Shown: one piece after another, positions 42,583-51,693 of the stretch
How the letters are laid out: every line of letters begins with the position of its first letter
How positions within the stretch are numbered: the first letter of the stretch is position 1
From: Mycobacterium sp. D16Q14
Lineage (GTDB): Bacteria; Actinomycetota; Actinomycetes; Mycobacteriales; Mycobacteriaceae
Direction of reading: 5' to 3'
DNA: 64,000 nucleotides
Assembly: GCA_002013415.1 (NCBI GenBank)
Contig: MAEX01000001.1
Span: forward strand, 372,001 to 436,000
The notes under the pieces: model-generated
What the model saw: the letters and a program-made list of their open reading frames with translations, nothing else
Told to the model about the DNA's origin: nothing
Database searches by the model: none
Program-made: the position numbers and the translations under genes

Positions 42583-42675
42583 GACAAACACCTCATCCTG
42601 TGGTCAACCCCAACACGTTAAATTCTAGGTGATCGACGCATGTCACGCACTGGTTCGGCCCGGTCACCGGTTCCG

Positions 42676-42909
42676 TCACGGGATCCAGATACCCGAGCCG
42701 GTACCCCCGACGACGAGCCACGGCGATGCCTGCGGAACGTCCGGGATGAACTCCCGGTTCGGCGTGGAATGCAACTCGGCGTTGCCCGGCTTCACACATA
42801 CCCGTGCGGTCAGTGGGCCACTGCAGTTGTCCGCGGCCGCAGTGGGAGCACCCATCACGGCCACCGCGAGGGCAGCCGCGACGCCAAGAACGAGGCGAAT
42901 CCCTGTCAC
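42676..42909 (-). CDS. small secreted protein, GDAELHS family, copy E
   Basis: 77 aa from GTG 42909, with GGGAGG 8 nt upstream; a longer frame to 42987 overlaps the TetR gene end and lacks signal features. Signal peptide IRLVLGVAAALAVAVMGAPTAAA, then DNCSGPLTARVCVKPGNAELHSTPNREFIPDVPQASPW. Two cysteines 9 residues apart. First gene of the tandem set in the direction of transcription; it may follow the TetR gene in one transcript (75 nt apart). Confidence 0.72.
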   Translation of the reverse strand: MTGIRLVLGVAAALAVAVMGAPTAAADNCSGPLTARVCVKPGNAELHSTPNREFIPDVPQASPWLVVGGTGSGIWIP

Positions 42910-42983
42910 GACCGACCACCTCCCATCCGAACCACTCGTTAGGTCAAACGGTGCGGAGCGCGCAGATGTTCCTGCCTGACGGG

Positions 42984-43628
42984 TCATTCCTCATGTAGCT
43001 GCGGATCTGCTTCCAGATGCTTCAGGCCATGCCAGCACAGGTTGACGATGTGCGCCGCCACCACTTCCTTCTTGGGCTCCCGGGCATCGAGCCACCACTG
43101 GGCCGTCATCGACACCTGACCCACCAGCGCCTGCGCGTAGAGCGGTGCCATCTCGGCGTCCAGGCCACGGCGCTGGAAATCGCCCGCCAGGATGCTCGAC
43201 ACCTGGCTGACCGCGTCGTTGAGCAGACTCGAATACGTCCCCGAGCTCACCCCGGGCGGTGAGTCCCGGATCAGGATCCGGAACCCGTCGGTGCGGTCCT
43301 CGATGTAGCTCAACAGGGCCAACGCCACCTGCTCCAGCCGCACCCGTGAGCGATAACTCGTCAACGACGAGGTGATGCCGTCGAGCAGCACCGACATCTC
43401 ACGATCCACCACAACGGCGTAAAGACCCTCCTTGCCACCGAAATGCTCGTAAACGACCGGTTTGGACACCCCGGCGCGTTGCGCGATCTCCTCAATAGAA
43501 GTGGCCTCATACCCGCGTTCGGCGAACAACGACCGCGCGACATCGATCAGCTGGCGGCGGCGCTCAGTGCCGGCCATCCGGACGCGAGGAGTCCGCCCGG
43601 GGCCATCCGGCCTACTAGGTACCGCCAT
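42984..43628 (-). CDS. TetR/AcrR-family regulator (Rv1019-like)
   Basis: 214 aa. The N-terminal HTH (about 23-70) reads RRRQLIDVARSLFAERGYEATSIEEIAQRAGVSKPVVYEHFGGKEGLYAVVVD, a canonical TetR DNA-binding domain. The C-terminal ligand domain includes VALALLSYIEDRTDGFRILIRDSPPG and SILAGDFQRRGLDAEMAPLYAQALVGQVSMTAQWWLD. Its place next to the tRNA-Gln/glmU locus corresponds to Rv1019, a TetR protein reported to repress its own operon. A perfect inverted repeat lies 15 nt upstream of the start (43643-43660), consistent with autoregulation. Confidence 0.88.
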   Translation of the reverse strand: MAVPSRPDGPGRTPRVRMAGTERRRQLIDVARSLFAERGYEATSIEEIAQRAGVSKPVVYEHFGGKEGLYAVVVDREMSVLLDGITSSLTSYRSRVRLEQVALALLSYIEDRTDGFRILIRDSPPGVSSGTYSSLLNDAVSQVSSILAGDFQRRGLDAEMAPLYAQALVGQVSMTAQWWLDAREPKKEVVAAHIVNLCWHGLKHLEADPQLHEE

Positions 43629-43642
43629 GTGCCATCACTTTC

Positions 43643-43660
43643 CTCGGTCGCATAACCGAG
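43643..43660. promoter_or_regulatory. candidate TetR operator
   Basis: CTCGGT-N6-ACCGAG, perfect arms, 14 nt upstream of the TetR start codon and in front of the tRNA-Gln gene. Position suggests self-repression. Confidence 0.45.
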
Positions 43661-43728
43661 CTTGTGGACCTAATGTCGCTCGGGCAAGCCTCGCTCCTTG
43701 GTCGACTACAGTCTTCATTCTGTAACAG

Positions 43729-43800
43729 TCCGTCGTGGTGTAATCGGCAGCACCTCTGATTTTGGTTCAGATAGTTCAGGTTCGAGTCCTGGCGACGGAG
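43729..43800 (+). tRNA. tRNA-Gln (anticodon UUG)
   Basis: 72 nt. Acceptor stem TCCGTCG/CGACGGA, anticodon stem TCTGA/TCAGA with loop TTTTGGT (UUG at 34-36), T-arm TCAGG/CCTGG with TTCGAGT, discriminator G. It precedes glmU by 16 nt on the same strand, as glnU does in M. tuberculosis. Confidence 0.93.
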
Positions 43801-43816
43801 CAGTAGGGAGTAGGAA

Positions 43817-45265
43817 ATGCCAGGCAATTCCGCTGGGACCGCAGTAATCGTGCTGGCCGCGGGTGCCGGTACTCGTATGTGTTCGGACATCCCCAAGGTG
43901 CTGCATACCCTCGGCGGCCGCTCGATGCTGGCGCACTCGGTGCACGCCGCGGCCAGCGTCAATCCCGACCACTTGGTGATCGTGCTGGGACACGACCGTG
44001 AACGCATTGCCACCGCCGTGGAGATCCTCGCCGAGTCGCTGCACCGCAGGATCGGCGTCGCCGTGCAGGAACAGCAGCTCGGCACCGGGCACGCCGTGGC
44101 GTGCGGTCTGCAGGCGCTACCCGCGGACTTCACCGGCACCGTCGTCGTCACGTCCGGCGATATCCCGCTGCTCGACGGCGAGACCCTCGCGGGGCTGATC
44201 AGCCGGCACACATCCGAACCCGCCGCCGCCACCCTGCTGACCACCACCCTGGCCGATCCCACCGGTTACGGACGCATCCTGCGCACACAGGACCGCGAGG
44301 TCATCGCGATCGTCGAACAGACCGATGCCACCGACAGCCAACGCGCCATCGGTGAGGTCAACGCCGGGGTCTACGCCTTCGACATCGGGCCGCTGCATGC
44401 CGCGCTGTCTCAGCTGCGCTCCAACAACGCGCAACACGAGCTGTATCTCACCGATGCCGTGTCGATCATCCGCCAGAGCGGAAAAGTGGTGCACGCCAAC
44501 CATGTTGACGACAGCGCACTGGTGGCCGGCGTCAACGATCGCGTACAGCTCTCCGAACTGGGCGCCGAGCTAAATCGGCGAATCATCCGCTTCCACCAGC
44601 GCGCCGGGGTCACTATCGTCGACCCCTCCAGCACCTGGATCGACGTCGATGTCCGAATCGGTCAAGACGCGACCATCGCGCCCGGCACCCAACTGCACTC
44701 GCAGACCGTCATCGGCAGCCACTGCCACATCGGCCCCGACACCACGCTCATCGACGTCACGGTCGGCGACTCGGCGACAGTCATCCGCACCCATGGCCAG
44801 GGGTCCACGATCGGCGCGCGATCGGTCATTGGGCCGTTCACGTACCTGCGGCCGGGCACAGTGACGGGCGAGAGCGCCAAGCTGGGCGCGTTTGTGGAGG
44901 TCAAGAATTCCACCGTGGGCCGCGGCACCAAGGTGCCGCATCTGACCTATGTGGGCGATGCCGACATCGGTGAGCACAGCAACATCGGAGCATCCAGCGT
45001 ATTCGTCAACTATGACGGAGAAACGAAGCGGCGCACCGTGATTGGCTCGCATGTGAAGACCGGTTCGGACACCATGTTCGTGGCCCCGGTGACCGTCGGC
45101 GACGGGGCGTACACCGGCGCCGGAACAGTCATCCGCGAGGATGTGCCGCCGGGTGCGCTGGCGGTGTCGGCCGGTCCGCAGCGCAACATCGAAGGCTGGG
45201 TGGCGCAGAAGCGCCCGGGAAGCGACGCCGCCAAGGCCGCCGAGGAGGCGTCCAGGAATTCCTGA
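43817..45265 (+). CDS. glmU: bifunctional N-acetylglucosamine-1-phosphate uridyltransferase / glucosamine-1-phosphate acetyltransferase
   Basis: 482 aa. It makes UDP-GlcNAc for peptidoglycan. The N-terminal pyrophosphorylase has [29 protein letters not shown] (nucleotide loop and PKVL) and [14 protein letters not shown]; here a Cys follows the RM where many have K/R. The C-terminal left-handed beta-helix (about 260-460) has hexapeptide steps and the acetyltransferase site with [48 protein letters not shown] precedes ATG. It follows tRNA-Gln, and a hairpin terminator follows its stop. Confidence 0.96.
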   Translation: MPGNSAGTAVIVLAAGAGTRMCSDIPKVLHTLGGRSMLAHSVHAAASVNPDHLVIVLGHDRERIATAVEILAESLHRRIGVAVQEQQLGTGHAVACGLQALPADFTGTVVVTSGDIPLLDGETLAGLISRHTSEPAAATLLTTTLADPTGYGRILRTQDREVIAIVEQTDATDSQRAIGEVNAGVYAFDIGPLHAALSQLRSNNAQHELYLTDAVSIIRQSGKVVHANHVDDSALVAGVNDRVQLSELGAELNRRIIRFHQRAGVTIVDPSSTWIDVDVRIGQDATIAPGTQLHSQTVIGSHCHIGPDTTLIDVTVGDSATVIRTHGQGSTIGARSVIGPFTYLRPGTVTGESAKLGAFVEVKNSTVGRGTKVPHLTYVGDADIGEHSNIGASSVFVNYDGETKRRTVIGSHVKTGSDTMFVAPVTVGDGAYTGAGTVIREDVPPGALAVSAGPQRNIEGWVAQKRPGSDAAKAAEEASRNS

Positions 45266-45293
45266 TCGCCGGGTGTGAACACCGCTGCTCACG

Positions 45294-45309
45294 CCCGGCG
45301 AATGCCGGG
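45294..45309 (+). terminator. hairpin after glmU
   Basis: CCCGGC-GAAT-GCCGGG followed by TTTGG, 29 nt past the glmU stop. Stem of six G/C pairs with a tetraloop; the T-run is short, as usual in mycobacteria. Confidence 0.55.
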
Positions 45310-45379
45310 TTTGGCCATATCGCGTTCAAATTCCGGCAACCCGCTCCCAGTCACCAGGGAAAGGTCCGTACGATTACCC

Positions 45380-45405
45380 CGACGGGACGGAACCCGGCCC
45401 CGTCG
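45380..45405 (+). promoter_or_regulatory. hairpin in the prs leader
   Basis: CGACGGG and CCCGTCG are perfect 7-bp arms around a 12-nt loop, 43 nt before the prs start. A TACGAT hexamer just upstream (45369-45374) could be the -10. Possible leader control of PRPP synthase; no known riboswitch class recognised. Confidence 0.3.
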
Positions 45406-45448
45406 TTGCAAAGCCCAAAATTACCAACCCAAGAGGACTAGCTGCGCC

Positions 45449-46435
45449 GTGAGCACCGACTGGACGGATAACCGCAAGAATCTGATGCTGTTCTCGGGTC
45501 GCGCGCACCCTGAACTGGCCGAACAGGTCGCCAAGGAACTCGATGTCCAGGTGACCGCTCAGACCGCCCGCGATTTCGCCAATGGCGAGATCTTCGTGCG
45601 GTTCGAGGAGTCAGTGCGCGGCTGCGACGCGTTTGTCCTGCAATCGCATCCGGCACCGCTGAACACCTGGCTGATGGAACAGCTGATCATGATCGATGCG
45701 CTCAAGCGCGGCAGCGCCAAGCGGATCACCGCGATCCTGCCGTTCTACCCCTATGCGCGCCAAGACAAGAAGCACCGCGGCCGCGAGCCGATCTCGGCCC
45801 GCCTGGTGGCCGACCTGTACAAGACCGCCGGCGCCGATCGCATCGTCACGGTGGACCTGCACACCGATCAAATCCAGGGCTTCTTCGACGGACCGGTCGA
45901 CCACATGCGGGCCCAGTCGCTGCTGTGCGGATACATCGCCGAGCACTACGTGAGCAACGGCGAAGACGTAGTCGTCGTGTCGCCGGACTCCGGGCGCGTG
46001 CGCGTCGCCGAGAAGTGGGCCGACTCGCTCGGTGGTGTGCCGCTGGCCTTCATCCACAAGACGCGTGACCCGCGAGTGCCGAACCAGGTCAAGGCCAACC
46101 GCGTCGTCGGTGACGTCACCGGCAAGACCTGCGTCATCACTGACGACATGATCGACACCGGTGGCACCATCGCCGGGGCGGTCGGACTGCTCCACGAGGC
46201 CGGAGCCAAGGACGTCGTGATCGCCGCCACCCATGGCGTGCTATCCGACCCCGCCGCCGAGCGTCTGGCCAACTGCGGCGCCCGCGAGGTACTCGTCACC
46301 AACACACTGCCCATCGGCGAGGAGAAGCGCTTCCCGCAGCTGACGGTGCTCTCGATCGCGCCGCTGCTGGCCAGCACCATCCGCGAGGTTTTCGAAAACG
46401 GCTCCGTAACAGGACTTTTCGACGGGAATGCGTAG
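45449..46435 (+). CDS. prs: ribose-phosphate pyrophosphokinase (PRPP synthase)
   Basis: 328 aa from GTG 45449 (AGAGGA upstream). The N-terminus STDWTDNRKNLMLFSGRAHPELAEQVAKEL matches the mycobacterial enzyme. It makes PRPP from ribose 5-phosphate and ATP. Seen: NGEIFVRFEESVRGCDAFV, PYARQDKKHRGREPISARL (ATP/regulatory loop), VDLHTDQIQGFF and the PRPP loop CVITDDMIDTGGTIAGAV. In mycobacteria PRPP also feeds decaprenyl-phosphate arabinose for the wall. It overlaps lpqT by 8 nt, as in M. tuberculosis (Rv1017c/Rv1016c). Confidence 0.96.
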   Translation: MSTDWTDNRKNLMLFSGRAHPELAEQVAKELDVQVTAQTARDFANGEIFVRFEESVRGCDAFVLQSHPAPLNTWLMEQLIMIDALKRGSAKRITAILPFYPYARQDKKHRGREPISARLVADLYKTAGADRIVTVDLHTDQIQGFFDGPVDHMRAQSLLCGYIAEHYVSNGEDVVVVSPDSGRVRVAEKWADSLGGVPLAFIHKTRDPRVPNQVKANRVVGDVTGKTCVITDDMIDTGGTIAGAVGLLHEAGAKDVVIAATHGVLSDPAAERLANCGAREVLVTNTLPIGEEKRFPQLTVLSIAPLLASTIREVFENGSVTGLFDGNA

Positions 46436-47108
46436 CGCCGCGCTGGTCGCCGGGTGCCTGATGGCGCTCGCGACGGCCGGATGCGACTCGAAACAACCCG
46501 AACCACAAGCCGTTTCATCACCTAGCCCAACGTCGGGCAGCGCAACACCAAGCAGCTCGGCGTCGAGCAGCTCGACACCTCCTACCGCCACGCCGCTGTC
46601 GATGAACGACTACCTGCAAAGCGTCGGCGTCACGGTCGTCCCGGTGTCCCCGGCGAGTCCGGCGAACGTGCGCGTCGAAGTCCCGCTGCCCGAGGGCTGG
46701 GAGAACCTGGGCTCGCTCGATCCCGCCTACCTGATCAGCGACAAACCCAGCGGGGCCGATCAGGGCCGGACACCGAGTGCGGTGATCTACCTCATCAAGC
46801 TGGACGGCCCCTTGGATGCTCGCAAGGCAATCACCGAACACGGGTTCTCCGACGCGGAGAACACCCAGAACTTTCAGAAGATCACCTCATCCCTGGACGA
46901 CTTCCAGGGATATCCGTCGGCCGCCATCGAGAGCATCTACGACAACCAGAACGTACGGGTGCACTCGTGGAACCGGGACGTCATCGTCCCGGACGGGTCG
47001 CTGAACTACCTGGTGCAGCTCACCGTGACGACCACCGAGGCGCAGTCCGCGGCGCTGTCCAAGGATGTCGCCACCCTCACCGAGGGCCTCAAGATCACCA
47101 AGCGGTAA
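46428..47108 (+). CDS. lpqT: LpqN/LpqT-family lipoprotein
   Basis: 226 aa. Signal and lipobox: AALVAGCLMALATAGC, mature cysteine 19. A Ser/Pro/Thr linker (about 25-58) leads to the LpqN/LpqT domain (about 62-226): MNDYLQSVGVTVVPVSPASPANVRVEVPLPEGWENLGSLDPAYLISDK ... SWNRDVIVPDGSLNYLVQLTVTTTEAQSAALSKDVATLTEGLKI. Surface lipoprotein of unclear role; LpqN of M. tuberculosis has been linked to host interaction. The start overlaps prs, so it depends on that operon. Confidence 0.9.
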   Translation: MRSAALVAGCLMALATAGCDSKQPEPQAVSSPSPTSGSATPSSSASSSSTPPTATPLSMNDYLQSVGVTVVPVSPASPANVRVEVPLPEGWENLGSLDPAYLISDKPSGADQGRTPSAVIYLIKLDGPLDARKAITEHGFSDAENTQNFQKITSSLDDFQGYPSAAIESIYDNQNVRVHSWNRDVIVPDGSLNYLVQLTVTTTEAQSAALSKDVATLTEGLKITKR

Positions 47109-47113
47109 GGCCG

Positions 47114-48283
47114 CTAAAGGCTACGAATGAACGCGATGGCGTCCACGCCTTCCAGGTGGGCGGGATCGACCGGGCAACAGCCGGACTGCGGCGGCACGTC
47201 CTGCCGGGGCGACAATCCGCCGGGAATCTCGGTGACGGGGAAGAGGATCCGGTCGGGGCCCCAGCTCCACATCCATCCATGCAGGGTGGCGGCATGCGGC
47301 ACACCGATGTCCGCGGACTCATGGGTGCCGAAATCGCTCGCGATGACCGCATACGGGACGCGGCCCGCCGAGGCAACCAGCGCTCCGGCACACCACCAGC
47401 TGGACTGCACGGAGCCCATGGACACCGTGGTCTGATGTCGCTGCAGATGTCCGTTGTGGGCGAACACCAGCGTTGGGCCGCTGTGTATCTCGGCGTCGGC
47501 GATCGCCTCCAGATTCTCGGCCATGAGCGCATCCCGGACACCCAACATGGTGGACATCCGGGACGGGCCGGGGTCGGCCATCGCGAAATGCGCCCGCAGC
47601 AGGCCGACCGCCGCGCGGGCGACAGTGCGCATCTGCCAGAACTGCTCCGGCGAGGTTGAGGCACGCAACGCCGGGGCGTACCTCTCCAATGCGACCACGA
47701 GTTCATCGGCGATCAGCCGCAATTGGCGTGCCGGAGCCGATCGTCCGATGGAAACCGCGGCATCGATCATGGCGTCCGGATGAGACCAGGCGGCATCGTC
47801 GCCCACCAGATCGGTGATCACGTCCTCCGAATACGGCAGGGCGGCACCACCGGTTGACAGATATCTGTGCACCGCAAGAAGGGTGTCGCGCGGGCTCGGT
47901 GAGGCCATCATCTCGGTGGTGGCGTCGAAACCGTAAAACCGCACCTGCTCGCCGGCGTCTCGGCCGACGTTCCAGTCGCGCAGCCACTCGACCAGCTCGC
48001 GGCTGGCCGGGTAGGCGCCGAAGCCGTGGCTGAACCCGGCGTCGAGCACGTCCTCGAGAGTCCCCTCCCCAGTCGTCACATACCGGTTGACGGCGAACCC
48101 CGCCACGGCGTCACTCTCCACCGCGACCGACCGGAAACCGCACTCGGCCACGAGGTGACGAAGCAGCCGATTGCGCAGATGCCCGAACTCCTGCGGTCCA
48201 TGGGTGGGTTCGCCGATGCCGAGCAGGCGGGGCGGGGTGCTCAGGCCCGAAAGGAAGGCGTCGATGTCTACCTCAAAAGTCAC
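47114..48283 (-). CDS. erythromycin esterase-like family protein
   Basis: 389 aa from GTG 48283. The longer open frame to 48787 runs antisense to the SDR gene and has no family sequence. Family landmarks: LLGIGEPTHGPQEFGHLRNRLLRHLVAECGFRSVAVESDAVAGFAVNRYV (residues about 17-66) with the conserved E-P-T-H-G and E-F; RFYGFDATTEM (about 112); TLVFAHNGHLQRH (about 278) with the second conserved histidine. The family includes Ere macrolide esterases and the succinoglycan-like proteins; many members have no antibiotic activity. Convergent with lpqT (5 nt apart) and divergent from the SDR gene. Confidence 0.82.
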   Translation of the reverse strand: MTFEVDIDAFLSGLSTPPRLLGIGEPTHGPQEFGHLRNRLLRHLVAECGFRSVAVESDAVAGFAVNRYVTTGEGTLEDVLDAGFSHGFGAYPASRELVEWLRDWNVGRDAGEQVRFYGFDATTEMMASPSPRDTLLAVHRYLSTGGAALPYSEDVITDLVGDDAAWSHPDAMIDAAVSIGRSAPARQLRLIADELVVALERYAPALRASTSPEQFWQMRTVARAAVGLLRAHFAMADPGPSRMSTMLGVRDALMAENLEAIADAEIHSGPTLVFAHNGHLQRHQTTVSMGSVQSSWWCAGALVASAGRVPYAVIASDFGTHESADIGVPHAATLHGWMWSWGPDRILFPVTEIPGGLSPRQDVPPQSGCCPVDPAHLEGVDAIAFIRSL

Positions 48284-48323
48284 ACCTCGACGGTATCGGC
48301 CTTCGCCATTAGGGTCAGCTCCC

Positions 48324-49208
48324 GTGACCAAGTCGACGACCACATGGACCGCTGCAGAACTGCCGTCATTCGAGGGCCGCACCGTCATCATCACCGGAGC
48401 CAACAGTGGGCTCGGCCTGGAGACCGCACGCGAGCTGGCCCGGGTAGGTGCCCATGTCGTGATGGCCGTGCGCAACACCGAGAAGGGCAAGGCCGCCCAA
48501 GCAACCATCACCGGAAGCACCGAGGTTCGACAGGTCGACGTGGCCAACCTGGCTTCGGTGCGCGCCTTCGCCGATACCGTCGAAGCCGTCGACATCCTGG
48601 TGAATAACGCCGGCATCATGATGGTGCCGCAGGCCAAGACCGCCGATGGCTTCGAAAGCCAGATCGGCACAAACCATCTCGGCGCCTTCGCGCTCACCAA
48701 CCTGCTGCTGCCCAAGATCACCGACCGGGTGATCGCGGTGGCATCCGTCGCCCACCGTGCCGGGAAGATCAACCTGTCCGACCTCAACTACGAGCGCCGC
48801 GGGTACACCCGCGCGGGGGCGTACGGCGCATCCAAGCTCGCCAACCTGCTGTTCACGAAGGAATTGCAGCGCCGCCTGAGCGCGGCCGGATCATCGGTCC
48901 GCGCGCTGACCGTCCACCCGGGTGTGGCCGCCACCGAGCTGCAGTCGCACAGCGGGAATCCGCTCTTCGAGATCGCCCTGAAGACCGGCAATCTCTTCGC
49001 GCAGGACGCCGCACATGGCGCCCTCCCAGCGCTGTACGCCGCATCCCAGGACTTGCCGGGTGACACATACATCGGGCCGGACGGGCCGTTCGAGGCCAAG
49101 GGCTACCCCAAGCCGGTGGGCCGCAGCCGCAGAGCACAGGACGCCGAGAGCGCGAAGGGCCTGTGGGACCTGTCCGAGCAGCTCACCGGGGTTTCCTTTG
49201 CCCTTTGA
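48324..49208 (+). CDS. short-chain dehydrogenase/reductase
   Basis: 294 aa from GTG 48324. Cofactor motif VIITGANSGLGLETARELA (about 20-38), NNAG at about 93, active-site Ser in VIAVASVAHRAG (about 138) and Y-x-x-x-K in YGASKLANLLF (about 171-175). The NLNYERRGY-type insert (DLNYERRGYTRAGAYGASK) and C-terminal extension are those of retinol-dehydrogenase/oxidoreductase-like SDRs common in mycobacteria. TAGGGT lies 8 nt before the GTG with no RBS, so the mRNA may be leaderless. Substrate unknown. Confidence 0.88.
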   Translation: MTKSTTTWTAAELPSFEGRTVIITGANSGLGLETARELARVGAHVVMAVRNTEKGKAAQATITGSTEVRQVDVANLASVRAFADTVEAVDILVNNAGIMMVPQAKTADGFESQIGTNHLGAFALTNLLLPKITDRVIAVASVAHRAGKINLSDLNYERRGYTRAGAYGASKLANLLFTKELQRRLSAAGSSVRALTVHPGVAATELQSHSGNPLFEIALKTGNLFAQDAAHGALPALYAASQDLPGDTYIGPDGPFEAKGYPKPVGRSRRAQDAESAKGLWDLSEQLTGVSFAL

Positions 49209-49281
49209 CCAGCACTGACACCCGAGCTGATTGGCCTTTCGGGCTCGTGCTCGGCTACTCTGAGCGGGCTGTCACGGCGAG

Positions 49282-49339
49282 GGTGGGTCTTCCCACCGTT
49301 ATCGACGGGAATCTTGTACTCATCGGGGCCTCCGCCCCG
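49282..49339 (+). promoter_or_regulatory. two stem-loops in the rplY leader
   Basis: GGTGGG-TCTT-CCCACC (49282-49297) and CGGGGC-CTCC-GCCCCG (49324-49339), both perfect six-pair stems with tetraloops, lie between the SDR stop and rplY. They could be a terminator for the SDR gene and a leader element for L25. The rest of 49209-49386 holds the rplY RBS (AAGGAG). Confidence 0.4.
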
Positions 49340-49386
49340 GATGTCCTCCCTGCGCCGTGCCTAACGAAACGCAAGGAGTAGACCAA

Positions 49387-50037
49387 ATGTCCAAGAAGAA
49401 CACCCCCACCAGCAATAACCTCACCGTCACCGTCCGCACGGACACCGGCAAGGGCGCCTCGCGCCGCGCACGCCGCGACGGCCTGGTTCCCGCGGTTCTG
49501 TACGGCCACGGCACCACCCCCGAGCACCTGAACCTGCCGGCCCGTGATTTCGCGGCCGTGCTGCGCCACACCGGCACCAACGCCATCCTGACCCTGGACA
49601 TCGAGGGGCGCGAGCAGCTGGCCCTCACCAAGACCATCGAGATTCACCCCATCCGCCGCAACCTGGTACACGCCGACCTGCTGGTCGTGCGCAAGGGCGA
49701 GAAGGTCACCGTTGAGGTGAACGTCCACATCGAGGGCGACGCCGAGAGCGGCACCCTGGTCACCCAGGACGCCAACACCCTGGAGATCGAGGCCGAGGCG
49801 CTGTCGATCCCCGAGTTCCTCACCGTGTCGGTTGAGGGCCTTGCCGCGGGCACCCAGATCACCGCCGGATCGATCGAGCTGCCCAAGGGCTCGACCCTGA
49901 TCTCCGATCCCGAGACCCTGGTCATCAACGTCGTCGCGGCCCCGACCGCTGACGAGATGGACGCCGAGGGTGGCGGCGAAGGTGCTGCCGAGGCTCCCGC
50001 CGCGGATGAGGCCGCCGAGGGCTCCACGGAAGAGTAG
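49387..50037 (+). CDS. rplY: 50S ribosomal protein L25 (general stress protein CTC type)
   Basis: 216 aa from ATG 49387 (AAGGAG 8 nt upstream); an ATG 10 codons earlier lacks an RBS. The N-terminal L25 domain (about 10-95) has [22 protein letters not shown] and [34 protein letters not shown]; the C-terminal TL5/CTC domain (about 100-185) has [45 protein letters not shown] Glu/Ala-rich acidic tail follows. It binds 5S rRNA. Followed 12 nt later by pth, as in M. tuberculosis. Confidence 0.95.
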   Translation: MSKKNTPTSNNLTVTVRTDTGKGASRRARRDGLVPAVLYGHGTTPEHLNLPARDFAAVLRHTGTNAILTLDIEGREQLALTKTIEIHPIRRNLVHADLLVVRKGEKVTVEVNVHIEGDAESGTLVTQDANTLEIEAEALSIPEFLTVSVEGLAAGTQITAGSIELPKGSTLISDPETLVINVVAAPTADEMDAEGGGEGAAEAPAADEAAEGSTEE

Positions 50038-50049
50038 GCGGAGTAGTCC

Positions 50050-50640
50050 GTGCCCGACGTATCCGACGATGCCGTGCTGGTGGTCGGCCTGGGCAACCCC
50101 GGGCCGACCTACGCCAAGACCCGGCACAACCTCGGATTCATGGTTGCCGACCTGTTGGCGGCCAAGGACGGCGCGACATTCAAGCCGCACAAGAAGTCCG
50201 GCGCCGAGGCGACGACGATTCGCCTCGGCGGCCGGGCCGTGAATCTGGCCAAGCCGCGCACGTTCATGAACACCTCCGGCCCACAGGTGGCGGCGCTGGC
50301 CCACTTCTTTTCGGTTCCCCCGGGCAACGTCATCGTGATACACGATGAACTGGATCTCGATTTCGGCACGGTGCGACTCAAGCGCGGCGGCGGCGAGGGG
50401 GGCCACAATGGGCTGCGCTCGGTGTCCCAGTCGCTGGGTACCAAGGACTATCTGCGGGTACGCCTGGGTGTCGGGCGTCCTCCCGGCCGCAAGGATCCGG
50501 CCACGTTCGTGCTGGAGAATTTCGCCAAGACGGAGACCGAACAGGTTCCCCTCCTGTGTGAGCAGGGTGCCGATGCCACGGAGCTCCTGATCCGCCTGGG
50601 CCTGGAGGCGGCACAGAATCAGGTACATGCCTGGACCTAG
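50050..50640 (+). CDS. pth: peptidyl-tRNA hydrolase
   Basis: 196 aa from GTG 50050 (GGAG 8 nt upstream). It frees tRNA from dropped-off peptidyl-tRNA. Seen: [24 protein letters not shown] with N16 and catalytic H26, the FMNTSGPQV loop (about 75), [47 protein letters not shown] with the conserved Asp and Asn. Full length. Confidence 0.96.
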   Translation: MPDVSDDAVLVVGLGNPGPTYAKTRHNLGFMVADLLAAKDGATFKPHKKSGAEATTIRLGGRAVNLAKPRTFMNTSGPQVAALAHFFSVPPGNVIVIHDELDLDFGTVRLKRGGGEGGHNGLRSVSQSLGTKDYLRVRLGVGRPPGRKDPATFVLENFAKTETEQVPLLCEQGADATELLIRLGLEAAQNQVHAWT

Positions 50641-50670
50641 ACACCCGGTTGGTCCCGCTATGGTCTCCTC

Positions 50671-51693
50671 ATGACCGACATCGCGGAGATCACCGGCGTC
50701 AACAAGATCGGCCTGCTCAGCCTGGGCGCGTACCGTCCCGAACGCGTCGTCACCAATGAAGAGATCTGCGAGCACATCGAGTCCTCGGACGAGTGGATCT
50801 ACACCCGCACCGGTATCAAGACCCGCCGGTTCGCTGCCGACGACGAATCCGCCCAAACCCTCTCCATCGAGGCCGGACGCAAGGCCATCGCCAACGCCCT
50901 GCTGACCGGCGCCGAGATCGACGCCGTCATCGTCGCCACCAGCACCCACTACCTGCAGACGCCGGCATCCGCCCCGGCCGTCGCCACCGCGCTGGGAGCC
51001 CAGGGTGTCCCGGCGTTCGACCTGTCCGCGGGCTGCGCCGGGTTCGGATACGCGGTGGGCGTGGCGGGCGACATGATCCGCGGTGGCAGCGCCAGCAAGG
51101 TGCTGGTCATCGGCTCGGAAAAGCTCTCCCCCGCACTGGATATGACCGATCGGGGCAACTGTTTCATCTTCGGCGACGGGGCCGGCGCGGTCGTCGTCGG
51201 CGAGACCGCCGAACAGGGCATCGGCCCCACGGTGTGGGGCAGCGACGGCAGTCAGGCCAACGCCATTCGTCAGGACATAGACTGGATGGACTTCGCGGCG
51301 GCGCCCGACCCGGAGGGCCCGCGCCCCTATCTGCGCATCGAGGGAACCTCAGTATTCCGTTGGGCCGCATTCGAAATGGGCAAGGTGGGGCAGCGCGCCC
51401 TGGAGGCAGCCAAGGTGGGCCCCGAGGATATCGACGTCTTCGTGCCGCACCAGGCCAACAGCCGGATCAACGAATTGCTCGCCAAGAACCTGCATCTGCG
51501 TTCAGATGCGGTGATCGCCAACGACATCGAGCACACCGGCAACACCTCTGCCGCGTCGGTTCCGCTGGCCATGGAGGGCCTGCTGTCGACCGGAGCCGCC
51601 AAGCCGGGCGACCTGGCCCTGCTCATCGGATACGGCGCCGGACTGAGCTACGCCGCCCAGGTGGTCAGGATGCCACCCGTGCCGTTTGAGTGA
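50671..51693 (+). CDS. 3-oxoacyl-ACP synthase III (KASIII/FabH-like)
   Basis: 340 aa. Catalytic triad complete: C122 in [15 protein letters not shown]260 in [13 protein letters not shown]291 in [27 protein letters not shown] closes the fold. The start region [38 protein letters not shown] is typical FabH. It condenses an acyl-CoA with malonyl-ACP. The mycobacterial housekeeping FabH lies elsewhere, so this may be an additional paralogue with another primer. It follows pth by 30 nt; its stop abuts the convergent TetR gene. Confidence 0.9.
   Translation: MTDIAEITGVNKIGLLSLGAYRPERVVTNEEICEHIESSDEWIYTRTGIKTRRFAADDESAQTLSIEAGRKAIANALLTGAEIDAVIVATSTHYLQTPASAPAVATALGAQGVPAFDLSAGCAGFGYAVGVAGDMIRGGSASKVLVIGSEKLSPALDMTDRGNCFIFGDGAGAVVVGETAEQGIGPTVWGSDGSQANAIRQDIDWMDFAAAPDPEGPRPYLRIEGTSVFRWAAFEMGKVGQRALEAAKVGPEDIDVFVPHQANSRINELLAKNLHLRSDAVIANDIEHTGNTSAASVPLAMEGLLSTGAAKPGDLALLIGYGAGLSYAAQVVRMPPVPFE

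Noticed and set aside
48284..48787. N-terminal extension of the erythromycin-esterase-like gene
   Set aside because: Runs antisense to the SDR gene; the family start GIGEPTHG lies shortly after GTG 48283.
49255..50949. Open frame of 564 codons on the minus strand across rplY and pth
   Set aside because: Antisense to two housekeeping genes, Gly/Val/Gln-rich shadow composition, no recognisable domain.
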